A DNA stretch of 32,306 nt. It comes from Lysobacterales bacterium. Its GTDB lineage: Bacteria > Pseudomonadota > Gammaproteobacteria > Xanthomonadales > S139-57. The DNA lies in contig WFUE01000214.1 in NCBI GenBank assembly GCA_015485125.1, forward strand, positions 1 to 32,306. The letters run 5' to 3'. This document shows positions 1-7,285 of the stretch, piece by piece (position 1 is the stretch's first letter; each line of letters opens with the position of its first letter). Below the pieces are notes generated by a model. The model saw only the letters and a program-made list of their open reading frames with translations. It was not told the origin of the DNA and did not search any database. Both the position numbers and the translations under genes were made by a program.

Positions 1-17
1 ATGTGTATAAGAGACAG
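1..17 (+). other. Residual Tn5/Nextera mosaic-end adapter sequence (library artefact)
   Basis: ATGTGTATAAGAGACAG is identical to bases 3-19 of the 19-bp mosaic end AGATGTGTATAAGAGACAG and sits at the contig edge. The clpX reading frame (KSDNPSIT) turns into non-ClpX sequence (CLLYTH) exactly there. Confidence 0.95.
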
Positions 18-616
18 GTGATGGAGGGGTTGTCGGACTTGCGGGAAACCTTGTCGATCTCGTCAATATAGACAATGCCGTTCTGGGCCTTGTCCACATC
101 GTAGTCACACTTCTGCAACAGTTTCTGGATGATGTTTTCCACATCCTCGCCCACGTAACCGGCTTCGGTCAGGGTGGTGGCATCGGCGATGGTGAACGGC
201 ACGTTGAGCATGCGGGCAAGCGTTTCAGCCAGCAGGGTCTTGCCGGAACCGGTGGGACCGATCAGCAGGATATTGCTCTTGGCCAGCTCGACCTCGTCCT
301 CGTCCTTGCCGGCTTCCAGGCGCTTGTAGTGGTTGTACACCGCCACCGAAAGCACCTTCTTGGCCCGCTCCTGACCAATGACATACTGGTCGAGACCAGC
401 GTGTATTTCCGTCGGCGTGGGCAGGGCGTCCAGATCCCTGTGTTCCACGCCCTGCAGTTCTTCGCGAATGATGTCGTTGCACAGATCGACGCATTCGTCG
501 CAGATATAGACGCTGGGGCCTGCAATCAGCTTCTTGACTTCATGTTGGGATTTGCCGCAGAAGGAGCAGTACAGGGTACGATCACGCCCCTTTTTTCCCG
601 TCTCTCGATCACTCAT
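18..616 (-). CDS. clpX: ATP-dependent Clp protease ATP-binding subunit ClpX (partial, C-terminal part off the window)
   Basis: Minus-strand translation [46 protein letters not shown]...[20 protein letters not shown]...[10 protein letters not shown]: zinc-binding domain, Walker A and Walker B of ClpX. Confidence 0.95.
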
Positions 617-726
617 GCGTTCCGCTTGCCTCTGGTTCTATTTTCATGCGTGCAAGCTTATCACAGCTGTGCCTGCGGTCTATAGCACCATTGCGCAGTC
701 CTGCAAATTGCCACTCCCCAGTGCAC

Positions 727-754
727 AAAAAAGCCGGCAGGTTGCCCTGCCGGC
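727..754 (-). terminator. Rho-independent terminator downstream of clpP
   Basis: Perfect 9-bp inverted repeat GCCGGCAGG-TTGC-CCTGCCGGC (733-754). On the minus strand it is followed by TTTTTT (727-732). Confidence 0.85.
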
Positions 755-781
755 CAAGTTACGCGAACGTGTCGTAGCGCG

Positions 782-1399
782 TCAGTCTGCGTTTTCTTCG
801 CTGGTGCGCTTGCTCAATACCTGATCGATGATGCCGTACTCGGCGGCGGCTTCCGCGCTCATAAAGTTGTCACGGTCGGTGTCCTGCTCGATTTTTTCCA
901 GAGGCTGGCCGGTATGTTCCGCCAGCATGCGATTGAGCTTGTCCTTCAGTTGCAGGATCTCGCGAGCATGAATTTCAATGTCGGAGGCCTGGCCCTGAAA
1001 ACCACCCAGCGGCTGGTGAATCATCACCCGGGAGTTGGGCAGTGCGAAACGCTTGCCCGGCTCGCCCGCAGCCAGCAGGAAAGCGCCCATGCTGGCGGCC
1101 TGGCCGATGCACATGGTGGAGACATGCGGCTTGATGAACTGCATGGTGTCATAAATGGCCATGCCGGCCGTTACCGAGCCGCCCGGGCTGTTGATGTAGA
1201 AATGGATATCCTTGTCGGGATTTTCCGATTCCAGAAACAGGAGCTGGGCCACGATCAGGTTGGCCACCTGGTCTTCCACCGGGCCCACCAGAAAAATCAC
1301 CCGCTCCTTGAGCAGGCGCGAGTAGATATCGTATGCCCGTTCACCCCTGGCGCTTTGTTCCACCACCATGGGCACCAGGTTGAGTGCCTGTACATCCAT
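782..1399 (-). CDS. clpP: ATP-dependent Clp protease proteolytic subunit ClpP
   Basis: 205 aa; contains [47 protein letters not shown] and [20 protein letters not shown], typical of ClpP; adjacent to tig and clpX. Confidence 0.97.
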   Translation of the reverse strand: MDVQALNLVPMVVEQSARGERAYDIYSRLLKERVIFLVGPVEDQVANLIVAQLLFLESENPDKDIHFYINSPGGSVTAGMAIYDTMQFIKPHVSTMCIGQAASMGAFLLAAGEPGKRFALPNSRVMIHQPLGGFQGQASDIEIHAREILQLKDKLNRMLAEHTGQPLEKIEQDTDRDNFMSAEAAAEYGIIDQVLSKRTSEENAD

Positions 1400-1413
1400 A
1401 CCGATTGCCTCCG

Positions 1414-2682
1414 TCAGGCTTCGCCCTTCATGACTTCAGAGAAGGTTTTCTTGCTCACTTGCGCTTCGGCCTGCTCCGCCACCCATTCGGTGATCTGGTC
1501 TTCCATGGCCTGCTGGCGCACCTGCGCCATCAGCTGTTCATTGCTCAGGTAGTAGCGTACCACTTCTTCGGGGCGTTCGTAGGTGGAAGCAACCATTTCG
1601 ATCAGCTGGTTGACCCGCTCGGGTTCTACCGTCAGGTTGGCCTGCTTGGCCAGTGCCCGCAGAATCAGGGCTGCGCGCACGCGCTTTTCCGCCTCTTCCT
1701 GGCCATTTTCCACGCTCTGGCCCTGTTGTTCGGCAGCCTGCTGCAGATGCTTGAGTTCTTCTTCCACCAGGCTGGGTGGCAGTTCGAAATCGGCAAACTT
1801 CTCCAGCAGCGCATCCAGCACCGCCTGCTTCAGGCGGGCTTTCAGGGTAGCGGTCAGCTCGCGTTCCAGGTTGGCACGGACTTCCTTGCGGAAATCCTCC
1901 ATCTCGCCACTTTCCACCGCAAAGCTCTGAATGAATTCCGCATCCACTTCCGGCAGGCTGGCCTCGGCCACGCGCACCGGCTTCATGCTGACCTGCACGG
2001 TCTTGCCAGCCAGCTTCTCCTCGCGCCAGTCCTCGGGGAAGGTCACTTCCACCTCGACGTTGTCATCCACCTTGGCGCCTTCCAGCGCCTTTTCCATGGC
2101 TTCCGGCACGCCACCACTGCCGAGGATGGCGCCCATGCGCTCCGGCTCACCTTCCGGGTACTGGAAGTCATCCGCCACAGCCCGCATCTCGAAGACCACC
2201 AGGTCCCCTTCCTGAGCCGGGCGTTCCACGTCTTCCCAGCTCTTGCGCTGCTGGCGCAAGGTCTCGATCATGTCGTCGATGTCACTGTCGCCCACTTCGG
2301 CTTCGATCTTCTCGACCTTCAGTCCGGCGAGGTCCAGCTCACCCAGGTCCGGGAAGACATCGAACTCCATGACATAGGTGAAGCCCTGCTCGTCCCGGGT
2401 ATCCACCAGCTTGGGCATGGCCACCGGCTCCAGTGATTCCTGCTCCAGTGCCTGACCCAGGCTTTCCTGCATCATTTCGGACAACACCTCGCCACGAACC
2501 TGCTTGCCGTAGCGCTGACGCACCACCGAAGCCGGCACCTTGCCCGGACGAAAGCCCTTGATACGAACCTGGCCACGCAGTTCATTGAGTTTTTCATCCA
2601 CCTTGCCGGCAATTTGCGCCTCTTCCAGCGTGACGGTCATCTTGCGACCCAGGGTACCGGTGTTTTCTACAGTGACTTGCAT
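1414..2682 (-). CDS. tig: Trigger factor
   Basis: 422 aa; [59 protein letters not shown], the trigger factor ribosome-binding signature; tig-clpP-clpX order. Confidence 0.97.
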   Translation of the reverse strand: MQVTVENTGTLGRKMTVTLEEAQIAGKVDEKLNELRGQVRIKGFRPGKVPASVVRQRYGKQVRGEVLSEMMQESLGQALEQESLEPVAMPKLVDTRDEQGFTYVMEFDVFPDLGELDLAGLKVEKIEAEVGDSDIDDMIETLRQQRKSWEDVERPAQEGDLVVFEMRAVADDFQYPEGEPERMGAILGSGGVPEAMEKALEGAKVDDNVEVEVTFPEDWREEKLAGKTVQVSMKPVRVAEASLPEVDAEFIQSFAVESGEMEDFRKEVRANLERELTATLKARLKQAVLDALLEKFADFELPPSLVEEELKHLQQAAEQQGQSVENGQEEAEKRVRAALILRALAKQANLTVEPERVNQLIEMVASTYERPEEVVRYYLSNEQLMAQVRQQAMEDQITEWVAEQAEAQVSKKTFSEVMKGEA

Positions 2683-2731
2683 GTTGCCTCCAAAGCGTGG
2701 CAGCCGTCGCCGCCTGTCATCTCGTGGTGTA

Positions 2732-2816
<85 letters not shown>

Positions 2817-2907
2817 CTGAAAGTTGGGCACAAACGCCTGTTGGAACGGCAACCCGGGGCCAATGCACGCGGAGCTTGACGGTCGGACGACCAACAGGCG
2901 AGAAAAA

Positions 2908-2984
2908 TGGGGTGGACGATGGGTTTTGAACCCACGACCTCTGGAGCCACAATCCAGTGCTCTACCAACTGAGCTACGCCCACC
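2908..2984 (-). tRNA. tRNA-His (anticodon GTG), CCA encoded
   Basis: Reverse complement GGTGGGCGTAGCTCAGTTGGTAGAGCACTGGATTGTGGCTCCAGAGGTCGTGGGTTCAAAACCCATCGTCCACCCCA; anticodon loop TTGTGGC; extra 5' G opposite C73. Confidence 0.94.
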
Positions 2985-3012
2985 ATTGTATAAACCTTGT
3001 CTTTCCAGGGAC

Positions 3013-3089
3013 TGGCGCGCCTGGCAGGACTCGAACCTGCAACCCTCGGCTTAGAAGGCCGATGCTCTATCCGGTTGAGCTACAGGCGC
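3013..3089 (-). tRNA. tRNA-Arg (anticodon TCT), CCA encoded
   Basis: Reverse complement GCGCCTGTAGCTCAACCGGATAGAGCATCGGCCTTCTAAGCCGAGGGTTGCAGGTTCGAGTCCTGCCAGGCGCGCCA; anticodon loop CTTCTAA. Confidence 0.94.
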
Positions 3090-3120
3090 AGTTGAGAACC
3101 TGGCCACGGCACCGCCGGGT

Positions 3121-3197
3121 TGGTCGGGGTAGAGGGATTCGAACCCCCGACATTCTGCTCCCAAAGCAGACGCGCTACCAGACTGCGCTATACCCCG
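3121..3197 (-). tRNA. tRNA-Pro (anticodon TGG), CCA encoded
   Basis: Reverse complement CGGGGTATAGCGCAGTCTGGTAGCGCGTCTGCTTTGGGAGCAGAATGTCGGGGGTTCGAATCCCTCTACCCCGACCA; anticodon loop TTTGGGA. Confidence 0.94.
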
Positions 3198-3225
3198 ATG
3201 CACTCGGTTGACCCTGAGCCAGCGA

Positions 3226-3254
3226 ATGGTACGGATTGCACTGGTGGCAGTCAA
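3226..3254 (-). promoter_or_regulatory. Predicted sigma-70 promoter of the tRNA-Pro-Arg-His-Leu operon
   Basis: Minus strand TTGACT-N17-TACCAT, with the -10 about 29 bp upstream of the tRNA-Pro 5' end and a GC-containing discriminator. Confidence 0.7.
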
Positions 3255-3310
3255 TAGCGCGATGGAAAAAACAGATCTTCCCATTCCCGCACCGATTGAA
3301 CCGAATCGGC

Positions 3311-3340
3311 TTGACCATGCGGAACCCGATTGGTTGTTAA
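3311..3340 (+). promoter_or_regulatory. Weak candidate sigma-70 promoter for the CNB-rhodanese gene
   Basis: TTGACC-N18-TGTTAA upstream of the ATG at 3354; weak -10. Confidence 0.35.
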
Positions 3341-3353
3341 CAGCGAACAAACC

Positions 3354-4436
3354 ATGGAGTATAGTTCCGTCATGGACAGCCAGACACTGACACGGTTTAC
3401 CGCCTTCGAGCACCTGCCACATGCCGCCCTGGACCAGCTGGCGCAGGCGGGCCGGTTACTCACCTACAAGCGCAAGGACATCCTGTTCCACAAGGGTGAT
3501 GTCAGCCAGGAAGCGTTCTATTTGCTGGAAGGCGATGTACTGGCTCGATATCCGGATGGCCGGGAAAAGTCCATCGCCCACAACCAGGACAGCGCCCGCT
3601 ACCCGGTTGGCAATCTCAACCCGCGCCCCTTTGATCTGAGCGCCATCAGTAAGCTGGTGCAGGTTTTCGCCATCGATCGCGAGACACAGGACCGCATTCT
3701 GGCCATGGCCAACCTGAGTGACGCAGAACCGTCTTCCTCAGAAACCGCCTTGCAGGTACAGGAAACGGAAGTGGATCCTGAATGGCTGTTTCGCATGTTG
3801 CAATCCCCCGCCTTTGCCACCATGCCCGCCGACAAGATCGATCAATTCATGGCTGCGATCGAACAGATCGAACTACCTGCAGGTGAAACTGTCATTCGCC
3901 AGGGAGAACCCGGTGACTACTACTACCTGATACAAAAGGGCTCGGTGGTGGTGGAACGGGAACAAGGTTCGGTCACCTTTCCCATCGCCACTCTGCAGGC
4001 GGACAGCGCTTTTGGCGAAGAAGCCCTGTTGAATGATCATGCCACCCGCAATGCTACTGTACGCATGGTCGAGGATGGCGTACTGGTTCGCCTGCACCGG
4101 GAAGCCTTCAAAAAGCTGCTGGAGCCCGTATTCGTCCACAGCATATCCGCACAGGAGCTGCCTGCGTTGCTGGAAACAGGCAGCCATCAACTGGTCGATG
4201 TGCGCCTGCAACCGGAGTACGCCCGTCATCACCTGAAGAACAGCATCAACCTGCCGCTGTTTCAGTTACGCAAGCGCATGGATGAGCTGCCCACGGACAA
4301 ACCGCTGCTCCTGCTGTGTGACAGCGGCGTGCAATCCAGAGCCGCGGCTTTCATCCTCAAGGAAAAGGGTTTTGATACCGCCGTGCTGGAAGGCGGGCTC
4401 AGCCAGCTGCAACCGGAAAAAGACCCGGCAGAATAA
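3354..4436 (+). CDS. Cyclic nucleotide-binding domain / rhodanese domain protein (paralog 1)
   Basis: Phosphate-binding-cassette-like FGEEALLNDHATRNATV; C-terminal rhodanese with LLLLCDSGVQSRAAAFILKEKGFDTAVLEGG; a second, N-terminal CNB-like segment lacks the cassette. The start may be 3354 or 3372. Confidence 0.88.
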   Translation: MEYSSVMDSQTLTRFTAFEHLPHAALDQLAQAGRLLTYKRKDILFHKGDVSQEAFYLLEGDVLARYPDGREKSIAHNQDSARYPVGNLNPRPFDLSAISKLVQVFAIDRETQDRILAMANLSDAEPSSSETALQVQETEVDPEWLFRMLQSPAFATMPADKIDQFMAAIEQIELPAGETVIRQGEPGDYYYLIQKGSVVVEREQGSVTFPIATLQADSAFGEEALLNDHATRNATVRMVEDGVLVRLHREAFKKLLEPVFVHSISAQELPALLETGSHQLVDVRLQPEYARHHLKNSINLPLFQLRKRMDELPTDKPLLLLCDSGVQSRAAAFILKEKGFDTAVLEGGLSQLQPEKDPAE

Positions 4437-4465
4437 TCCCCGTCAGACCGCCCTTCTTCGCAGTT

Positions 4466-5344
4466 TCATACCCGCGCTTCCATGGCTTGAAGCAGTCGCC
4501 GGCGATAGACGGCGGCCGGGTCTTCGGCGATATGCGCCTGCACCACCTGATCATATTCCGGATGCAATTGCAGCAAACGCCGGCCATGAGCCTGTTGCAA
4601 AGCCGCGGCATCCCCGGCGAAGCTGACGCCACCCACATGTTCCACGAACACATCACAGGCCAGACGGTTCTGCCAGCCGGCCTTGGCGGCCCGGCGGGAA
4701 AAATCGTTCTCCTCACCATAACCTCTGGGGAAGCGCCGCTCGTCAAACAACCCCACCTGCCGCAGGGCGGCGCGGCGAATCCACATGCAGAAACCCACTG
4801 CCGTGGGAATTTCCACGGAACACCCCGGCAACACCCTGGCACAGAGCGCGTCCAGCGCCTGGCGGGTCCAGCCGGACGGCAACGGGTTGTCCTCGCAAAA
4901 ACAGGGGAAGCTGGCTATGGTGGCATTGTTGGAAAAAGGCGTCAGCGTGGCAATGGCCGGATTGGCGCGGGCCTGTGCATTCATCCGCTGTAACCAGCCG
5001 GGGCTGACCAGGGCATCCGCGTTCAGAAGCACCACATTGCGCATGCGGCTGGCTCGCATGCCTTCGTTGACGCTGGCCGTAAACCCCCGGTTCCGATCAT
5101 GCTCCAGCAAGCGCATCGGATGCAGGCATCGATGACTGAACTCCCGGAGCATGTCCGCCATTTCCGGCTCCGGGCTGCAATCATTGATCAGCACCAGACG
5201 GAAACGCCCCGGCGGTTCAGACCGGTTCAGTGCCTCCAGGGCCTTCCGGGTCAAATCCACATCACGATAGACCGGTAGAACCACATCCACCGGCAGGCGA
5301 AAGGACAGTGCATCCAACCAGCCGGCCCAGCCTTTCAACTTCAC
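4466..5344 (-). CDS. Family 2 glycosyltransferase
   Basis: DVVLPVYRDVDLTRKALEALNRS...LVLINDCSPEPEM...RNRGFTASVNEGM...VVLLNADALVSPGWL...GYGEENDFSRRAAKAGW. A GTG start at 5344 is proposed because the extension to 5560 overlaps the divergent gene and looks non-coding. Confidence 0.85.
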   Translation of the reverse strand: MKLKGWAGWLDALSFRLPVDVVLPVYRDVDLTRKALEALNRSEPPGRFRLVLINDCSPEPEMADMLREFSHRCLHPMRLLEHDRNRGFTASVNEGMRASRMRNVVLLNADALVSPGWLQRMNAQARANPAIATLTPFSNNATIASFPCFCEDNPLPSGWTRQALDALCARVLPGCSVEIPTAVGFCMWIRRAALRQVGLFDERRFPRGYGEENDFSRRAAKAGWQNRLACDVFVEHVGGVSFAGDAAALQQAHGRRLLQLHPEYDQVVQAHIAEDPAAVYRRRLLQAMEARV

Positions 5345-5491
5345 GGTCGAATCCACCGTAGTTTGGTCTGGCTTGCCAACTCCAGCCGGACCATTCCCTG
5401 CAAAACCACCCTTTTGGCAGGCGGTAGCGACTGGTATGCTTCTTGCTTTGTTGCAAGTACGAACATTCTGATTACCAATAACGAGGTCAAT

Positions 5492-5740
5492 ATGGGTCAA
5501 GGCTCCACCGGCAATATCATCGCGGCACTGGCTTCCTTTTTCATCCCCGGGCTGGGGCAATTATTGCAGGGCCGCTTGCTGATGGCCATCGCGCAGTTTA
5601 TTGCCTGGGGCATTTCCCTGGCGCTGGTCTGGCTGCTGGTGGGCTGGATTCTGGTGCCGCTGGTCTATCTGTGGACCATTCTGGATGCAGCTCTCTACCG
5701 CCCGGAACCCTGCAATCCGCAACCCCCGGGCCAAGTCTGA
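5492..5740 (+). CDS. Small TM2-like membrane protein (82 aa)
   Basis: MGQGSTGNIIAALASFFIPGLGQLLQGRLLMAIAQFIAWGISLALVWLLVGWILVPLVYLWTILDAALY: the 'IPGLGQ...G' motif, two hydrophobic segments and a terminal D/Y motif as in TM2-type proteins. Confidence 0.75.
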   Translation: MGQGSTGNIIAALASFFIPGLGQLLQGRLLMAIAQFIAWGISLALVWLLVGWILVPLVYLWTILDAALYRPEPCNPQPPGQV

Positions 5741-5759
5741 CCCGGGAGTCCGGCAGGGC

Positions 5760-6200
5760 CTATCCAGCCAGTTGCTGTTGTACCCAGTTGATCAGCATGG
5801 GTAACTGCATGGCACCGGGCTGGCGGGCCTTTTCCTGCCCATTTTGAAACAGCGCCAGGGTGGGAATGGAGCGAATGCCCATCTGGGCCGACAGCTGCGG
5901 CACCTGCTCGGTGTTGACCTTCAACAGACGCACATGGGGCTCCAGCCGGGCTGCCGCCTGCTCAAACACGGGCGCCATCATCTTGCAGGGACCGCACCAG
6001 GACGCCCAGAAATCCACCAGCACCGGAATATTGTTGCGCTGAATGTGCTTCTGGAAGGCAGCGGCATCGACTTCAACCGGTCGACCGGCGAACAGGGGCT
6101 GATGGCACTTGCCGCATTTGGGGCCATCCTTCAGGCGCTGTGCACTCAAGCGGTTGACTGCCAGACAATGCGGGCAGACCACCTCCATGGTTGATTGCAT
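5760..6200 (-). CDS. trxC: Thioredoxin 2 (TrxC) with N-terminal zinc-finger cysteines
   Basis: CPHC...CGKC N-terminal motif, then VLVDFWASWCGPCKMMAPVFEQAA (WCGPC active site); GGAGG ribosome-binding site upstream. Confidence 0.95.
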   Translation of the reverse strand: MQSTMEVVCPHCLAVNRLSAQRLKDGPKCGKCHQPLFAGRPVEVDAAAFQKHIQRNNIPVLVDFWASWCGPCKMMAPVFEQAAARLEPHVRLLKVNTEQVPQLSAQMGIRSIPTLALFQNGQEKARQPGAMQLPMLINWVQQQLAG

Positions 6201-6223
6201 GCTAAACCTCCGAATAAATGAAT

Positions 6224-7285
6224 TTATCCGGATGTGGTGGCGGCGGCGCGTTTTCTCAACAGAGCATTGATACCGCCACGCATGACGGCCACCTTGAAGC
6301 CGGCATCCTTCATGATGAAACTGGCGGCGGCACTGAGACTGCCATCTTCACAGCACACCACATAACGTCGCTGGCGATTCAACTTTGGCAGGGTTTCCCG
6401 CAGGCGTTCGAAGGGCAGATTCTTCGCCCCGCGAATCTTGCGCATGCGCGTCGCCTCCGGCGAACGTACATCCAGCAGCCAGGCGCGGTCTTTCAGCAAC
6501 AGTGGCACCTGCCTGGGTTCGATCCAGGTCAGTGCCGGCTGCTTGAGCAGTGCATTGAACTGGTCGCGGGCAATGGAGCACAGCTCGCCATCGGTGACCA
6601 TCAGCACATCCGCATTCCTGGGGCTGGCACTCAGCAAGGCATCTTCACCGAAAAGGTCGCCCGGCCCCAGCATGGCCAGCACGGTATCCCCCAGCTGCCG
6701 CTTCACCGCGCAACGCCCCCGGCGCACAATATAGGCCCGGTCACCCTGCTCACCCTGGCGAATGATGACATCTCCGGCTCTGCAATGATGCAATTGCAGA
6801 TTTTCCAGCAGGGGGCGCAGGTGCATCATGGGCACTTTTTCCAGTACCGGCGAGGCAAACAAACGCGCCAGCCAGCGCGAGGAACCTTCCGCCAGTTCGG
6901 GCTTTTCCTCCATCAACGCATTGGCCGCCTCATTCCAGATGCGCACCCGCTGCAAGAAAGCACGGGAGATGGCTCCCAGCATGGCACTGCGGCTGGCAAT
7001 CCGTACAGTCCAGCGGCGGGGATGGGTATCCACCACCGCATAACGCGCACTGTGGCCGGAAGCCTGGATGCTGCGCTGTACCTGACCGTTTTCATCCAGC
7101 AATTCCACGCTGCCCGCCAGCAGGTAGAAGCTCTCGCGGGCGGCATCACCAACCTCGAACAACACCTCGCCTTGCTCATGACGCTCAAAGCGCATGGCTT
7201 CCGCCGCCATGGCCAGGTTTTCAGCACGAAAACCATCCAGTGGATAGAACTGCCGCAGTTGGGCAAAGGGTTCGGCCTTGATCAT
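6224..7285 (-). CDS. Cyclic nucleotide-binding domain / rhodanese domain protein (paralog 2)
   Basis: GDLFGEDALLSASPRNADV cassette motif; C-terminal WLLDVRSPEATRMRKIRGAKNLPF...YVVCCEDGSLSAAASFIMKDAGFKVAVMRGG rhodanese; same domain order as the 3354-4436 product, including a shared SARY-x-V...PR motif. Confidence 0.87.
   Translation of the reverse strand: MIKAEPFAQLRQFYPLDGFRAENLAMAAEAMRFERHEQGEVLFEVGDAARESFYLLAGSVELLDENGQVQRSIQASGHSARYAVVDTHPRRWTVRIASRSAMLGAISRAFLQRVRIWNEAANALMEEKPELAEGSSRWLARLFASPVLEKVPMMHLRPLLENLQLHHCRAGDVIIRQGEQGDRAYIVRRGRCAVKRQLGDTVLAMLGPGDLFGEDALLSASPRNADVLMVTDGELCSIARDQFNALLKQPALTWIEPRQVPLLLKDRAWLLDVRSPEATRMRKIRGAKNLPFERLRETLPKLNRQRRYVVCCEDGSLSAAASFIMKDAGFKVAVMRGGINALLRKRAAATTSG

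Noticed and set aside
1-17. Possible genuine Tn5 insertion boundary
   Set aside because: Only the synthetic mosaic-end sequence is present, at the exact contig edge, with no transposon gene; a library artefact is far more likely.
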